The notes: generated by a model not told the origin, from the letters alone. Positions 20,301 through 30,316 are shown, counted from the first letter of the stretch. The stretch is DNA of 64,000 nt from Pseudomonas parasichuanensis (GCF_021601385.1 NZ_BQHO01000012.1:1-64000); one strand, 5' to 3'. Numbers and translations: made by a program.

Positions 20301-21710
20301 GTCGATTTCTCTCACGTTCGGCGCCTGGTACTCAGGGATATGGGCTTGGCTGAGGTGGACGCTGATTTTCTCGCACGTTTTCCCAACCTGCTCGAGCTGG
20401 ACCTGCGGGAGAACGCACTGACTGCGATCCCGCCTGGGGTAGAACGCATGACGCGGCTGCGGCAGTTGCACCTGGCCCGCAACCAGATCAGCCTGGACAT
20501 GGCAGGCAACGCCCGGCTGGCGCCGCTATCGAGCCTGCATACCCTGGACATGAGCCACAACCCGCTGGGGCGCGCACCAGATGTGGCAGGCCTGCGTCAA
20601 CTGCGTCGGGTGCTGCTGCGATCGACGGGGCTGGACACTTTGCCGGAACCGGCGCGTCGTCTGTCCTGGCGCGGCCTGGCGGACTTGCGCGACAACAGCA
20701 TCCGTCAGTTGCGCCTGGAACTGAACACGCTGCGCCTGCGCCTGGGCCGCCTGAGCCTGCATGACAATCCGCTGGACGAAGCTGATGAGGCGCTGCTGGA
20801 GCAGGCCGGTGATGCACGTGAGCTGCAGGGCGCGCATGCTCCTGCCGATTTCGCCCTGCGCGATTTGTGGCTGGGGCACGAGCGCGGTGAGGTCCGCACG
20901 CAGCGCCAGGCAATATGGGAGGCGTTGCAAGCCGAGCCTGATTCGGCCGATCTGTTCCGGTTTCTCGCCGATTTTGCCCAGATCGATGATTTTGACGAAT
21001 ACCCCGAGTACTACCGAGGCCGGGTCTGGCACATTCTTGAGGCGTGCCACGCCCATGAACCGTTGCGCTTGCGCTTGTTCAGCGAAGCCAGTGGTCCGCG
21101 TACCTGTGAAGATCGCCTGTTGTTGACGCTCAGCCAGTTCGAACTGGCGGTGTTGGCCGAGCAGGCCGTGTTCGAGGGGCCCCAGGCCGACGTTGAGGCA
21201 CGGCTGGTTGGGCTGGGGCGCAGCCTGCTGAGGCTGGATGAACTTGATCGTGTTGCCTCGCAGCACGTGCAGGAGCTGCTTCAGCGCGATATCGCCCTGG
21301 TCGACGAAATCGAAGTGCGCCTGTACTTTCGGGTCAAGCTTGCCAGAGCGTTGGGGCTACCGGCACAACCGTCTGCCATGCACTACGAAAGCTTCGCCAA
21401 TGTCACCTCCAGTGACCTGAAGCGGGCGCAAGCCCAGGTGCTTGCTGCGGAAACCCGTGAGCGGTTGATCGAGTCGCTGGCACAAAGACCGTATTGGAAG
21501 CACTACGTCCATGAGCGCTACGCTGAGCGTTTCGAAGTGCTGGCCGAACCTTTTCATCAGCGGCTGGAGATCATCGAGCAAGCCGTGGAGGAAACCGGGG
21601 AGCAGTTGTATCTCGAACAAAGCAATGCGCTGATGGTCGAGCTCGAACGGGCTGAGCGGGAGCTCCTGCGTATCTTGGCCCGTGAAGCTTATCAGCGTTC
21701 AAACCCGTGA
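17385..21710 (+). CDS. LRR / NEL-type E3 ubiquitin ligase-like protein with dermonecrotic-toxin-like N-terminus
   Basis: A 1441-residue protein. The N-terminal half resembles the Pseudomonas dermonecrotic-toxin-like family, with a hydrophobic helical hairpin around residues 385-460. A leucine-rich repeat tract lies at about 970-1130. The C-terminal part has SGPRTCEDRLLL with C1241, matching the catalytic C-x-D of NEL (IpaH/SspH) E3 ligases. In animal and plant pathogens NEL proteins are type III effectors that ubiquitinate host proteins. Here no secretion genes, chaperone or signal peptide are seen, so the target and delivery route are unknown. The start has CAGGAG about 12 bases upstream. 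It is a single gene between aatJ and glpD. Confidence 0.8.
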   Translation: MTEVAITPDSIDAFIASRLPAWLTQADESRLAAFNRALRAQQQSAHQLAPLFNAIPSLEAFAAPLLEKALEQAGAGKLDVRRCQVGISRDIELPVASPHLKAPWYIHHSTQSLLAAALHNFHESETRPSIFRRAELTDEAGRPLAFGFEAFTTLCRKLDLGGSYQFLLKLRFQPPGGSGLSRREIERQMEENQRAQLEVAVRMARLRQQVDEQSFLELLAVFAANPAVPSAPGLVTARQLYLLGKKVRGVVTLEVREAPGKPLKAVIAWIPGDPRQPLSRHASWEALYLALGMRLRDSAARTFFGRFISERDRPVFFGALKALGRAAAPGAALELDGRNLAIGDSLFVHLRKLQLEKLLDDARVLAVPTGDEDDVDRHARLNGMISAGFDLLALAGLFIPVLGEVMLAVTAVQIAEQVYEGYQDWEIGDRQGALDHLFAVAQSLAVGVVVGKAGTAAVGLTRRLPFVDGLMPVRTDRGTTRLASERLEAYQLEDQATAVGHQARMAHGWRLRLHDGAYQVSQSAQGGQWRIQHPRRSTAHAPWLEHNGSGSWRHELEQPQRWQGTGLLLRRLDRRLASVPEATAQALAEATGLDEGRLRQLHLENAPAPARLLDAFERHELHRQYPALRGEAFDGYLAEREKVAGRPASLLRRDFPGLSVSVAEEIVAQASSEQVAGMLEHGRVPLALAERARWQLRDSRLDRACAGLRQPEAVNPDCERLALGLVEGLAPWPASVRIELREARVDGALLAAQGGAQASTVLRVVKAKDGYTLQDGPGAEQATSRDSLMRALWLSLDQAQQAQLGEGGSDEQMFVDRLAASASADREQVARVIGMAPVGRGLQPPRRLADGRVGYPLSGRGAGSRQAIRRGIHQIFPTLTELEMEAYVLDLLSRRVDLWEHYSLLQRQLGELRQQLRSWRDEADNPLQLLRRQRVTDVIRRSWRRKLVDLAGDPVLMIEGERVGSLPTLPAGVDFSHVRRLVLRDMGLAEVDADFLARFPNLLELDLRENALTAIPPGVERMTRLRQLHLARNQISLDMAGNARLAPLSSLHTLDMSHNPLGRAPDVAGLRQLRRVLLRSTGLDTLPEPARRLSWRGLADLRDNSIRQLRLELNTLRLRLGRLSLHDNPLDEADEALLEQAGDARELQGAHAPADFALRDLWLGHERGEVRTQRQAIWEALQAEPDSADLFRFLADFAQIDDFDEYPEYYRGRVWHILEACHAHEPLRLRLFSEASGPRTCEDRLLLTLSQFELAVLAEQAVFEGPQADVEARLVGLGRSLLRLDELDRVASQHVQELLQRDIALVDEIEVRLYFRVKLARALGLPAQPSAMHYESFANVTSSDLKRAQAQVLAAETRERLIESLAQRPYWKHYVHERYAERFEVLAEPFHQRLEIIEQAVEETGEQLYLEQSNALMVELERAERELLRILAREAYQRSNP

Positions 21711-21803
21711 ACGCTCTAGGGCGCGTTGACAGTGGCAAGGGCAACCCGGACCGTGGGGCGCGAATCCGGCGACGAGTCGACGTGCGCCTTGGTTTGGCGG
21801 CCC

Positions 21804-23336
21804 TCAGGCCGCATGAACCGATGCGCGGCACTCCCGGGCGTGCGCCAGGTAATCGACCAGTGCCTGCTGTTCGGCAGCACTGGTGAACAGGCCCAGCTTG
21901 GTGCGGCGCCAGAGGATATCGTCGGCGCCGACCGCCCACTCCTGGCTGCACAGGTAGTCCACTTCGCGGGTGAACAGGCCGCCGCCGATGGCCTGGCCCA
22001 GGTCCTCGGGGCCATTCACGCCCTCGAGCAGGCGCCAGACGCGGCTGCCGTAAGTCACAGCCCAGCGCTTGGCGATATCCAGTGGTAGCCAGGCATGGCT
22101 GGCCAGCACGGCGTCCACCAGGGCCTGCACGCTGGTCATGCTCTCGCCACCCGGCAGCGGCGCGTCGGCGGTCCAGCTGCCGCGCATCTGGGTGAAGAAC
22201 GGCTTGAGCTCGGCCATCGCCGATTCGGCCAGTTTGCGGTAGGTGGTGAGCTTGCCGCCGAATACCGACAGCAGTGGCGCTTCACCTGCTGCAGCGGACA
22301 GCGCCAGGGTGTAGTCGCGGGTCACCGCCGACGGGTTGTCCGACTCGTCGTTGCACAGCGGGCGTACGCCGGAGTAGGTGTGCAGGATGTCGGCGCGGCT
22401 CAGTTGGTGGTTGAAGTGTTCGTTGACCACTTTGAGCAGGTAGTCGGTCTCCTGCTCGGTGATTGTTACCTTGGCCGGGTCGCCGCTGTACTCGCGGTCG
22501 GTGGTGCCGATCAGAGTGAAACGCTCCAGATACGGAATGCAGAAGACGATGCGCTGGTCTTCGTTCTGCAGGATATAGGCGTGCTCGCCCTCGTACAGGC
22601 GCGGCACGATCAGGTGGCTGCCTTGGATCAGGCGGATGCCGTAAGGCGCGTCGAGCTTGAGGTCGTCCTTGATGAAGCTGGCCACCCAGGGGCCGGCGGC
22701 GTTGACCAAGGCGCGGGCGCGGATGGTCTGCAGGCTGCCGTCGGCATGTTGCAGCTCCACTTCCCAGATGCCCTCGACCCGTTCGGCACGCAGGCAGCGG
22801 GTGCGGGTGTGGATGTGCGCGCCTTTCTCGCGGGCGGCCATGGCATTGAGTACAACCAGGCGCGCGTCGTCTACAGCGCAGTCTGCGTATTCGAAACCGC
22901 GGGTGATGGCCGGCTTGAGCGGATAGCCCGGGCCGAAACGCAGGCTGCGCGAGGCACCCAGGCGCTTGCGCTTGCCCAGGTGGTCATACAGGAACAGGCC
23001 GGCGCGGATCATCCAGGCCGGGCGCAGGTGCGGTTGGTGCGGCAGGACGAAGCGCATCGGCTTGACGATGTGCGGGGCCTTGGCCAGCAGCACTTCGCGC
23101 TCGGCGAGTGCTTCGCGCACCAGGCGGAATTCGTAATGTTCGAGGTAGCGCAGGCCACCGTGGATCAGCTTGCTGCTGGCCGAAGAGGTGTGCCGGGCCA
23201 GGTCGTCCTTTTCGCAAAGGAACACCTTCAGGCCGCGCCCGGCAGCGTCTGCCGCGATGCCCACGCCATTGATGCCGCCGCCGATCACGGCGAGGTCGTA
23301 GCAGTCGAGAGGGGTGGGCGAAACGGGCTGGGACAC
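21804..23336 (-). CDS. glpD: Aerobic glycerol-3-phosphate dehydrogenase GlpD
   Basis: A 510-residue FAD enzyme that oxidises glycerol-3-phosphate to dihydroxyacetone phosphate at the membrane and feeds electrons to quinone. The dinucleotide motif is GGGINGVGIAADAAGRG near the N-terminus. I choose the GTG at 23336 because a perfect AGGAGG (23344-23349) precedes it by 7 bases, and the resulting length fits known pseudomonad GlpD. Upstream in-frame ATGs at 23360 and 23375 fall inside the operator palindromes. It is the last gene of the glpFKRD group, with its own promoter region. Confidence 0.92.
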   Translation of the reverse strand: MSQPVSPTPLDCYDLAVIGGGINGVGIAADAAGRGLKVFLCEKDDLARHTSSASSKLIHGGLRYLEHYEFRLVREALAEREVLLAKAPHIVKPMRFVLPHQPHLRPAWMIRAGLFLYDHLGKRKRLGASRSLRFGPGYPLKPAITRGFEYADCAVDDARLVVLNAMAAREKGAHIHTRTRCLRAERVEGIWEVELQHADGSLQTIRARALVNAAGPWVASFIKDDLKLDAPYGIRLIQGSHLIVPRLYEGEHAYILQNEDQRIVFCIPYLERFTLIGTTDREYSGDPAKVTITEQETDYLLKVVNEHFNHQLSRADILHTYSGVRPLCNDESDNPSAVTRDYTLALSAAAGEAPLLSVFGGKLTTYRKLAESAMAELKPFFTQMRGSWTADAPLPGGESMTSVQALVDAVLASHAWLPLDIAKRWAVTYGSRVWRLLEGVNGPEDLGQAIGGGLFTREVDYLCSQEWAVGADDILWRRTKLGLFTSAAEQQALVDYLAHARECRASVHAA

Positions 23337-23354
23337 GGCAAGGCCTCCTGGGCT

Positions 23355-23396
23355 GTTCATATCGAATATGAACATTAATGTTCGTTTGCGAAAATA
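23355..23396. promoter_or_regulatory. Overlapping GlpR-like operators of glpD
   Basis: Three interlocked palindromes are visible. GTTCATATCGAATATGAAC (23355-23373) is perfect, GAACATTAATGTTC (23370-23383) is perfect, and ATGTTCG-TTTG-CGAAAAT (23379-23396) closely follows the GlpR consensus ATGTTCG-N4-CGAACAT. They lie just upstream of the glpD ribosome-binding site, where repressor would block transcription in the absence of glycerol-3-phosphate. A further half-site-like ATGAACATTTTCGAAAA occurs at about 23462-23478. Confidence 0.7.
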
Positions 23397-23508
23397 CTAG
23401 CGCAATGAACAGGCGGCCGCCAGTGAGTCTTTATAGAAAAAACTGATCGGATGACAATTAAATGAACATTTTCGAAAAAGGTGGGTGATCGGTTCGAATA
23501 TTGTAGTG

Positions 23509-23778
23509 GCGCTGAAATCAAGCGCCGCCCGCGCGGCGCATCGCTGGCAAGCCAGCTCCCACATCTGTTTCGGGCCAGTCACTCCTGTGGTTTCATCGCT
23601 GTCCGCCTTGTTTTTACGACGCGATATTGAGGTGTGCACTACCGGCGCCTCACCCGTCTTGAGACATGCACCAAGGCGTGTAGCGATACCTTCACAGGAC
23701 TAATTGGCCCGAAATAAATGTGGGAGCGGGCTTGCCCGCGATGCGCCGCGCGGGCGGCGCTCGATCTTCAGAGCGCTG
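23509..23778. repeat. MITE-like palindromic element, copy 2 (inverted relative to copy 1)
   Basis: The reverse complement of the core at about 508-630 matches this core at most positions (for example TTGAGACATGCACCAAGGCG). In the right arm the REP stem reads GCGGGCAAGCCCGC instead of GCTGGCAAGCCAGC, a paired change that keeps the palindrome. It fills most of the gap between glpR and glpD. Confidence 0.7.
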
Positions 23779-23839
23779 CACATCTGTCGCCATGCACCTG
23801 ATGGCCTACATGCAATCGCAAGGCAGGCCCCTGCCAGTC

Positions 23840-24595
23840 TCAAACCACCTCGAGGCGGATCTTGTACTGGTTGAGCAGCTGGGTCAGGGCTGGGTTGGGG
23901 GCCTGATCGGTCACCAGGCAGTCCACCAGGCTGATCGAGCCCAGGCGCACCATGGCGTTGCGCCCGAACTTGCTGGAGTCTGCGGCGAGGATCACCTGGC
24001 GGGCATTGGCGATGATCGCCTGGGACACCCGCACTTCCTGGTAATCGAAGTCCAGCAGGCTGCCGTCCTCGTCGATGCCGCTGATGCCGACCACGGCGAA
24101 GTCGACCTTGAACTGGCTGATGAAGTCGACGCTGGCCTGGCCCACCACGCCGCCGTCACGCCTCACCGTGCCACCGGCCACCAGCACTTCGAAATCGTCC
24201 TTGGCACCAAGGATCGCCGCCACGTGCAGGTTGTTGGTGATGATCTTCAGGTGGTTGTGATTGAGCAGCGCCCGGGCGATGGATTCGGTGGTGGTGCCGA
24301 TGTTGATGAACAGCGAGGCATGGTCGGGGATCTGCCGGGCCACGGCTTCGGCAATGCGCTGTTTCTCGTCGCGCATCTGGTCGGCGCGCATGGCGTAGGC
24401 GGTGTTCTCGATGCTCGAGTCGTAAGCCGCGCCACCGTGGTAGCGGCGTAGCAGGTTGGCCTCGGCGAGCTGGTTGATATCGCGGCGGATGGTCTGCGGG
24501 GTGACGACGAACAGCTGCGCCATTTCCTCGATGCTGACATAGCCGCGCTCGCGGACCAGCTCGAGGATTTGTTGTTGGCGTGGAGGCAGATTCAT
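23840..24595 (-). CDS. glpR: Glycerol-3-phosphate regulon repressor GlpR
   Basis: A 251-residue DeoR-family repressor. The N-terminal HTH reads [21 protein letters not shown], and the C-terminal sugar-phosphate-sensing domain includes [10 protein letters not shown]. Bound glycerol-3-phosphate releases it from glp operators. The ATG at 24595 follows AAGGA. It lies between glpK and glpD in the same direction, the usual Pseudomonas order. Confidence 0.93.
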   Translation of the reverse strand: MNLPPRQQQILELVRERGYVSIEEMAQLFVVTPQTIRRDINQLAEANLLRRYHGGAAYDSSIENTAYAMRADQMRDEKQRIAEAVARQIPDHASLFINIGTTTESIARALLNHNHLKIITNNLHVAAILGAKDDFEVLVAGGTVRRDGGVVGQASVDFISQFKVDFAVVGISGIDEDGSLLDFDYQEVRVSQAIIANARQVILAADSSKFGRNAMVRLGSISLVDCLVTDQAPNPALTQLLNQYKIRLEVV

Positions 24596-24680
24596 GGGCG
24601 GTCCTTGGGGGCAGCCGGACAAATTCTGCAATGATGCCGTAGGAAGGGGAGTAGGACCAGCCTGGGGTTTTGCGCAAACG

Positions 24681-24718
24681 ATCGCGGGGCAAGTCGCTGC
24701 TGCGACTTGCCCCGCGAT
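24681..24718. terminator. Perfect hairpin after glpK
   Basis: ATCGCGGGGCAAGTCGC and its exact complement form a 17-bp stem with a 4-base loop, 10 bp beyond the glpK stop. No T-run follows on the minus strand, so it may stabilise the glpFK transcript rather than end it. Confidence 0.6.
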
Positions 24719-24728
24719 GGTCTGATGA

Positions 24729-26258
<1,530 letters not shown>

Positions 26259-26294
26259 TCAGGGCGTGGCGGGCATTTGTGCCCGGCGCTGGCG

Positions 26295-27146
26295 TCAGGA
26301 AACCTGGGCATCACCCTGAGGATTATCGTCTGTCTGTGGCTTCTCGGCTTCTGCCGTCGGCAGGTTGCGGGCAATCAGGCCGCGGTACAACGCCGCACCA
26401 AGGCTGGCGCCGAGAATCGGTGCGAACACCGGAACCAGGAAATAGGGAATGTCACGGCCGCCAGTAAAGGCGATGTCGCCCCAGCCGGCCAGGAAGGTCA
26501 TCAGCTTGGGCCCGAAATCTCGCGCCGGGTTCATCGCGAAGCCGGTCAGCGGGCCCATGGCGCTGCCGATCACTGCAATCAGCAGGCCGATCAGCAGCGG
26601 GGCGGTGGCACCGCGGGGCAGGCCGTTGTTGTCGTCGGTCAGGGCCATGATCACGGCCATCAGGATGGCGGTGATGATCACTTCGACCAGGAACGCCTGG
26701 CCGGTGGACAGCGCCGGGTGCGGGTAAGTGGAGAATACCGAGGCCAGTTCCAGGCTGGCCTGGCTGCCACGCAACATGGCATGGGCCTGTTCGAAATCGA
26801 AGAACAGGTTGCTGTACAGCGTGTAAACGAGCGCGGCGCCACAGAACGCACCGCACACCTGGGCGAGGATGTAGAACGGCAGTTTGCGCTTGTCGAAACC
26901 GGCGAACAGGGTGAGGGCGATGCTCACTGCCGGGTTGAGGTGCGCGCCGGAAACGCCGGCGGTGAGGTAGATCGCCATGCTCACGCCGACCCCCCAGATG
27001 ATGCTGATTTCCCACAGGCCGAAGCTGGCGCCGGCGACCTTGAGGGCGGCGACACAGCCTGTGCCGAAGAAGATGAGCAGCGCGGTGCCGAGGAACTCGG
27101 CCATGCATTGGGCGGAAAGCGTTGGTTGGCGTAGAGCAGTCGTCAT
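26295..27146 (-). CDS. glpF: Glycerol uptake facilitator GlpF
   Basis: A 283-residue aquaglyceroporin with six membrane helices. The two pore motifs are HLNPAVS and FAMNPARDFGP; the aspartate after the second NPAR is diagnostic of glycerol-conducting members. The ATG at 27146 has GAGG about eight bases upstream. A longer frame to 27218 would translate the leader hairpin. It is the first gene of glpFKRD. Confidence 0.93.
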   Translation of the reverse strand: MTTALRQPTLSAQCMAEFLGTALLIFFGTGCVAALKVAGASFGLWEISIIWGVGVSMAIYLTAGVSGAHLNPAVSIALTLFAGFDKRKLPFYILAQVCGAFCGAALVYTLYSNLFFDFEQAHAMLRGSQASLELASVFSTYPHPALSTGQAFLVEVIITAILMAVIMALTDDNNGLPRGATAPLLIGLLIAVIGSAMGPLTGFAMNPARDFGPKLMTFLAGWGDIAFTGGRDIPYFLVPVFAPILGASLGAALYRGLIARNLPTAEAEKPQTDDNPQGDAQVS

Positions 27147-27192
27147 GTATGACCTCGGTTCTTGTTGTTGTGAGGCGCAGTGCGCTCGACAG

Positions 27193-27229
27193 CAAAAAAG
27201 CCCGGAGTCGATCCCCATTGACGCCGGGC
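27193..27229 (-). terminator. Intrinsic terminator inside the glpF leader
   Basis: On the minus strand GCCCGGCGTC…GACTCCGGGC forms a GC-rich stem followed by TTTTTTG, about 47 bp before the glpF ATG and after the likely promoter. It has the form of an attenuator in the 5' untranslated region. Confidence 0.65.
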
Positions 27230-27240
27230 GGGTGCAGGAA

Positions 27241-27259
27241 GTGCACCTTATAGGTGCAC
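27241..27259. promoter_or_regulatory. Palindrome upstream of glpF leader
   Basis: GTGCACCTTATAGGTGCAC is a perfect palindrome around a 3-base centre, just upstream of the leader terminator. It could be an operator or the 5' arm of a leader fold. It does not look like the GlpR boxes at glpD. Confidence 0.45.
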
Positions 27260-27451
27260 CATGTATTCAGAAACGAAAAAATATAGACAAGAAACGCTGA
27301 TGTCAAAGGTCGAAAGTGAACGGTTGGCCACAATTTGACTGAGAGGCCTGCCTACGAACCGCGGGCCGCCGCTCTGGCCCGCGGGTGTGCTGGCTGGTCG
27401 GGGGGATTTGCCCTACAGTAGCCGGCGACCTGTGATCGCCTGGAGCCATCG

Positions 27452-27922
27452 ATGACCCCCGCCCTGGACCTACTGAAAAAGGCGCGCGCCGAGTACCGCG
27501 TGCACAGTTACGAACATGACCCGAAGACTGCTTCCTATGGCTTGGAAGCGGCTGAAAAGCTCGGCCTTGACCCGCTGCGGGTGTTCAAGACGCTGCTGGC
27601 CAGCAGCGAGAAGGACGAATTGCTGGTGGCGGTGGTGCCGGTGGTCGGCACTCTCGATCTGAAGGCGCTGGCCCATGCGGCGGGGGTGAAGAAGTGTGAA
27701 ATGGCCGACCCGCAGGCAGCCCAGCGGGCTACAGGCTACCTGGTGGGGGGCATCAGCCCGCTGGGGCAGAAGAAGCGTCTGCGCACCTTCATCGACGCGT
27801 CCGCGCAACAACATGAAACCATTCACGTCAGCGCTGGCCGCCGTGGCCTGGAAGTTGAACTGGCAGCGGCGGTGCTGGCTGAGCACACAAAAGGCCAGTT
27901 CGCGCAGATCGGCCGAGGATGA
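27452..27922 (+). CDS. ybaK: Cys-tRNA(Pro)/Cys-tRNA(Cys) deacylase YbaK
   Basis: A 156-residue YbaK/EbsC protein. The start (MTPALDLLKKARAEYRVHSYEHDP) and the conserved lysine in the DPLRVFKTLL region match the family. It edits Cys-tRNA(Pro) mischarged by prolyl-tRNA synthetase. It is a single gene, divergent from glpF and followed by a REP array. Confidence 0.92.
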   Translation: MTPALDLLKKARAEYRVHSYEHDPKTASYGLEAAEKLGLDPLRVFKTLLASSEKDELLVAVVPVVGTLDLKALAHAAGVKKCEMADPQAAQRATGYLVGGISPLGQKKRLRTFIDASAQQHETIHVSAGRRGLEVELAAAVLAEHTKGQFAQIGRG

Positions 27923-27973
27923 GCTGTGCCTGGTCTTGCAAACCTGCACATGACGCATTGCTTCGGCAGGGCC

Positions 27974-28059
27974 CTGCAGGAGCGGCTTTAGCCGCGAACA
28001 CCGGCAGAGCCGGTGCCAGCCACCGCGTTGCCTGATTCGCGGCTAAAGCCGCTCCCACC
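27974..28059. repeat. REP palindrome pair (AGGAGCGGCTTTAGCCGCG type)
   Basis: The arms are AGGAGCGGCTTTAGCCGCGAA and its near complement TTCGCGGCTAAAGCCGCTCC, around a GGCACCGGC-like centre. Confidence 0.75.
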
Positions 28060-28080
28060 CCTGACGGGCTCGCGCATTCT

Positions 28081-28197
28081 CTGTAGGAGCGGCCTTGTGC
28101 CGCGAAAGGGCTGCATAGCAGCCCCAGCCATTTGTGGCGCATCACAGGTCTAGGGGCCGCTTCACGGCCCTTTCGCGGCACGAGGCCGCTCCTGCAG
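28081..28197. repeat. REP palindrome pair (GTAGGAGCGGCCTTGTGCCGCG type)
   Basis: CTGTAGGAGCGGCCTTGTGC faces GCACGAGGCCGCTCCTGCAG. The 457-bp gap between ybaK and the PhzF gene consists mainly of this and the preceding REP pair. The last 180 bp is presumably the PhzF promoter, in which I see no clear motif. Confidence 0.75.
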
Positions 28198-28379
28198 AAA
28201 ATTGCGCAAGACAGTTGCTCCACAGGGTTCGCAGCGAACTTGAAGCATCAGTTCAATGCGCGATGGCATAGCCACCCGCATGATCTGTATGGTCACAAAA
28301 AGCCGCACTCTGTCACTGTTCGCCCGGCGAGCCTTGCCCCATGCTCGGCCCTCCACAACAAGGACAGAAGGACCGTGCC

Positions 28380-29159
28380 ATGCAGTTGCACTTCCATCAG
28401 GTCGACGCGTTCAGCGACCGACCCTTCGCCGGCAACCCCGCCATGGTCTACCACCTGGAACAGTGGCTCGACGAGGCGCTGATGCAGCAGATCGCTGCCG
28501 AGCACAACCTTGCCGAGACCGCGTTCGTGGTGGCAGAGGGCGACGGCTACCGGATCCGCTGGTTCACCCCGAGTACCGAAGTGCCGCTGTGCGGTCATGC
28601 CACGCTGGCCAGCGCGTATGTGCTCTTCGAGGTGTACGGCGAGCACAAGGCGCGGCTGGACTTCCAGAGCCAGTCGGGGCCGCTGAGCGTCAGCCGTGAA
28701 GGCGACCGCTTGTGGCTGGACTTCCCGCGCATTGATTCGCAGCCAGTGGTTGAGCCGTTGCCGGTTGCCGAGGCACTAGGGTGCGAGGTGCTGGAAGTAC
28801 GCCAGAGCAAGGAGCTGTTCGTGGTATTGCCGTCGGAGCAGGCGGTGCGTGATTGCACGCCGGACATGGCTGCGGTGGCGCGCCTGCCCGGGCTTGGCGT
28901 GATTGTGACGGCGCCCGGCGCCAGGCATGACTTTGTATCGCGCTACTTTGCCCCGGCAATCGGCATCCCCGAAGACCCGGTGACCGGTTCCACCCATTGC
29001 CTGCTCATCCCGTACTGGGCCGAACGCCTGGGTAAAACCGAGTTGAGTGCTTTCCAGTGCTCGGCGAGGGGCGGTGAGCTGTTCTGCCGACTGGAGGGTG
29101 ACCGGGTGAAGATCGGCGGCCATGCCAGGCGGGTGGCAAGCGGTACCTTGACCCTGTGA
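28380..29159 (+). CDS. PhzF family isomerase-like protein
   Basis: A 259-residue protein of the PhzF/diaminopimelate epimerase fold. It begins MQLHFHQVDAFSDRPFAGNP and keeps the catalytic glutamate in EHNLAETAF (about residue 46), as well as the second-half signature EDPVTGSTHC. PhzF acts in phenazine synthesis, but lone homologues such as this one have unknown substrates; no other phz gene is nearby. The ATG follows AAGGAC. Confidence 0.87.
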   Translation: MQLHFHQVDAFSDRPFAGNPAMVYHLEQWLDEALMQQIAAEHNLAETAFVVAEGDGYRIRWFTPSTEVPLCGHATLASAYVLFEVYGEHKARLDFQSQSGPLSVSREGDRLWLDFPRIDSQPVVEPLPVAEALGCEVLEVRQSKELFVVLPSEQAVRDCTPDMAAVARLPGLGVIVTAPGARHDFVSRYFAPAIGIPEDPVTGSTHCLLIPYWAERLGKTELSAFQCSARGGELFCRLEGDRVKIGGHARRVASGTLTL

Positions 29160-29165
29160 TTGCAG

Positions 29166-29198
29166 GCCATCGTGGGGCCAACTGGCCCCGCGATGGCT
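29166..29198. terminator. Hairpin between convergent PhzF and ABC genes
   Basis: GCCATCGTGGGGCCA and TGGCCCCGCGATGGC form a 15-base stem with one mismatch and a 3-base loop. It sits between two converging genes and could stop both. Confidence 0.6.
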
Positions 29199-29206
29199 TG
29201 CGCGTT

Positions 29207-30316
29207 TCAGAGCGCCGAGCTGACCCGACGCACGCCGTTCTCCTGGCGTGGCAGCTGCGCGGCAACGCTGCCAGGCACCGGGAACAGCACCAGGTGGTCG
29301 GCCGCCACGGCGATGCCGATGTTCTGGCCAACCTGATGGTCGATGTGGCTGGGGAAGATCGCTTCGAGCTGGCTGCCGGTGGGCAACTGCAGGCGATACA
29401 GGGTCGAGGCACCGAGGAAACTCTTGCCGATGATCTGCGCACGCAGGTCGCCTTCAGGCGCATGGATGATGTCGTCCGGGCGCAGCAACACGTCCACCGA
29501 GCTGCCCGGGGCCATGGTGTAGGCGCGATTGCCCCGCAGCTCGCCGAGTTCGGTGGCCACCGCCTCGTGGCTGCTCATCTGGCCGCGGATGAAATAACCC
29601 TGGCCGACGAAGCTGGCAACGAAAGGGGTCTGCGGCTCGTGGTAGAGGTTGTAGGGGGTATCCCACTGCTCCAGGCGGCCTTCCTTGAACACGCCAACGT
29701 GATCACTGACGGCGAAAGCTTCTTCCTGGTCGTGGGTGACCAGGATGGCGCTGGTGCCACGGCTCTTGAGGATGTCACGCACTTCATGGCTGAGGCGCCT
29801 GCGCAGTTCGACGTCCAGGTTGGAGAACGGCTCGTCGAGCAGCAGCAGTTGCGGCTCCGGCGCCAGCGCGCGGGCCAGGGCGACCCGCTGTTGCTGGCCG
29901 CCGGACAATTCGTGCGGGTAGCGCCCGCCGAGGCCACCCAGCTTGACCAGCTCGAGCATCTCCTCGACCACGGCCGCCTGTTGCGGGTGCTTGCCGATGC
30001 CGAAGGCGATGTTCTGCGCCACGGTCAGGTGGGGGAACAGCGCGTAGTCCTGGAACACCATGCCGATCCGGCGTTTCTCCGGTGCCAGGGTGAAGCCTGC
30101 GCGGGAGATGACCTCGCCGGCCAGCTGGATCTCGCCTTCATGCACTGGCTCGAAACCGGCGATGGCGCGCAGTGTGGTGGTCTTGCCGCAGCCGGAGGAG
30201 CCCAGCAGGCAACCGATGTCGCCTGCGTTCAAGTGCAGGTTGAGGTTCTGGACGATGCGCTGCTCGCCGTAGCCGCAGGCGAGGTTGCGCAGGTTGAGCA
30301 GTAGGGGTTGACTCAT
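29207..30316 (-). CDS. ABC transporter ATP-binding protein (iron/polyamine type)
   Basis: A 369-residue ATPase. It has Walker [10 protein letters not shown] (about 38-46), signature [15 protein letters not shown], Walker [13 protein letters not shown] and the switch [10 protein letters not shown]-terminal TOBE-like regulatory domain follows. The best general match is the FbpC/PotA group. No permease or binding protein is adjacent, so the transported substrate is open. Its start overlaps the argF stop by 4 bp, so it is translationally coupled to argF. A link to arginine or ornithine metabolism is only a contextual guess. Confidence 0.85.
   Translation of the reverse strand: MSQPLLLNLRNLACGYGEQRIVQNLNLHLNAGDIGCLLGSSGCGKTTTLRAIAGFEPVHEGEIQLAGEVISRAGFTLAPEKRRIGMVFQDYALFPHLTVAQNIAFGIGKHPQQAAVVEEMLELVKLGGLGGRYPHELSGGQQQRVALARALAPEPQLLLLDEPFSNLDVELRRRLSHEVRDILKSRGTSAILVTHDQEEAFAVSDHVGVFKEGRLEQWDTPYNLYHEPQTPFVASFVGQGYFIRGQMSSHEAVATELGELRGNRAYTMAPGSSVDVLLRPDDIIHAPEGDLRAQIIGKSFLGASTLYRLQLPTGSQLEAIFPSHIDHQVGQNIGIAVAADHLVLFPVPGSVAAQLPRQENGVRRVSSAL

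Noticed and set aside
17385-21710. Horizontal acquisition of the NEL-type gene as a genomic island
   Set aside because: No integrase, tRNA, direct repeats or obvious composition shift at its borders; a mobile origin cannot be supported from this window.
27974-28197. Possible CRISPR array
   Set aside because: The repeats are inverted REP pairs of two different types, not direct repeats with regular spacers.
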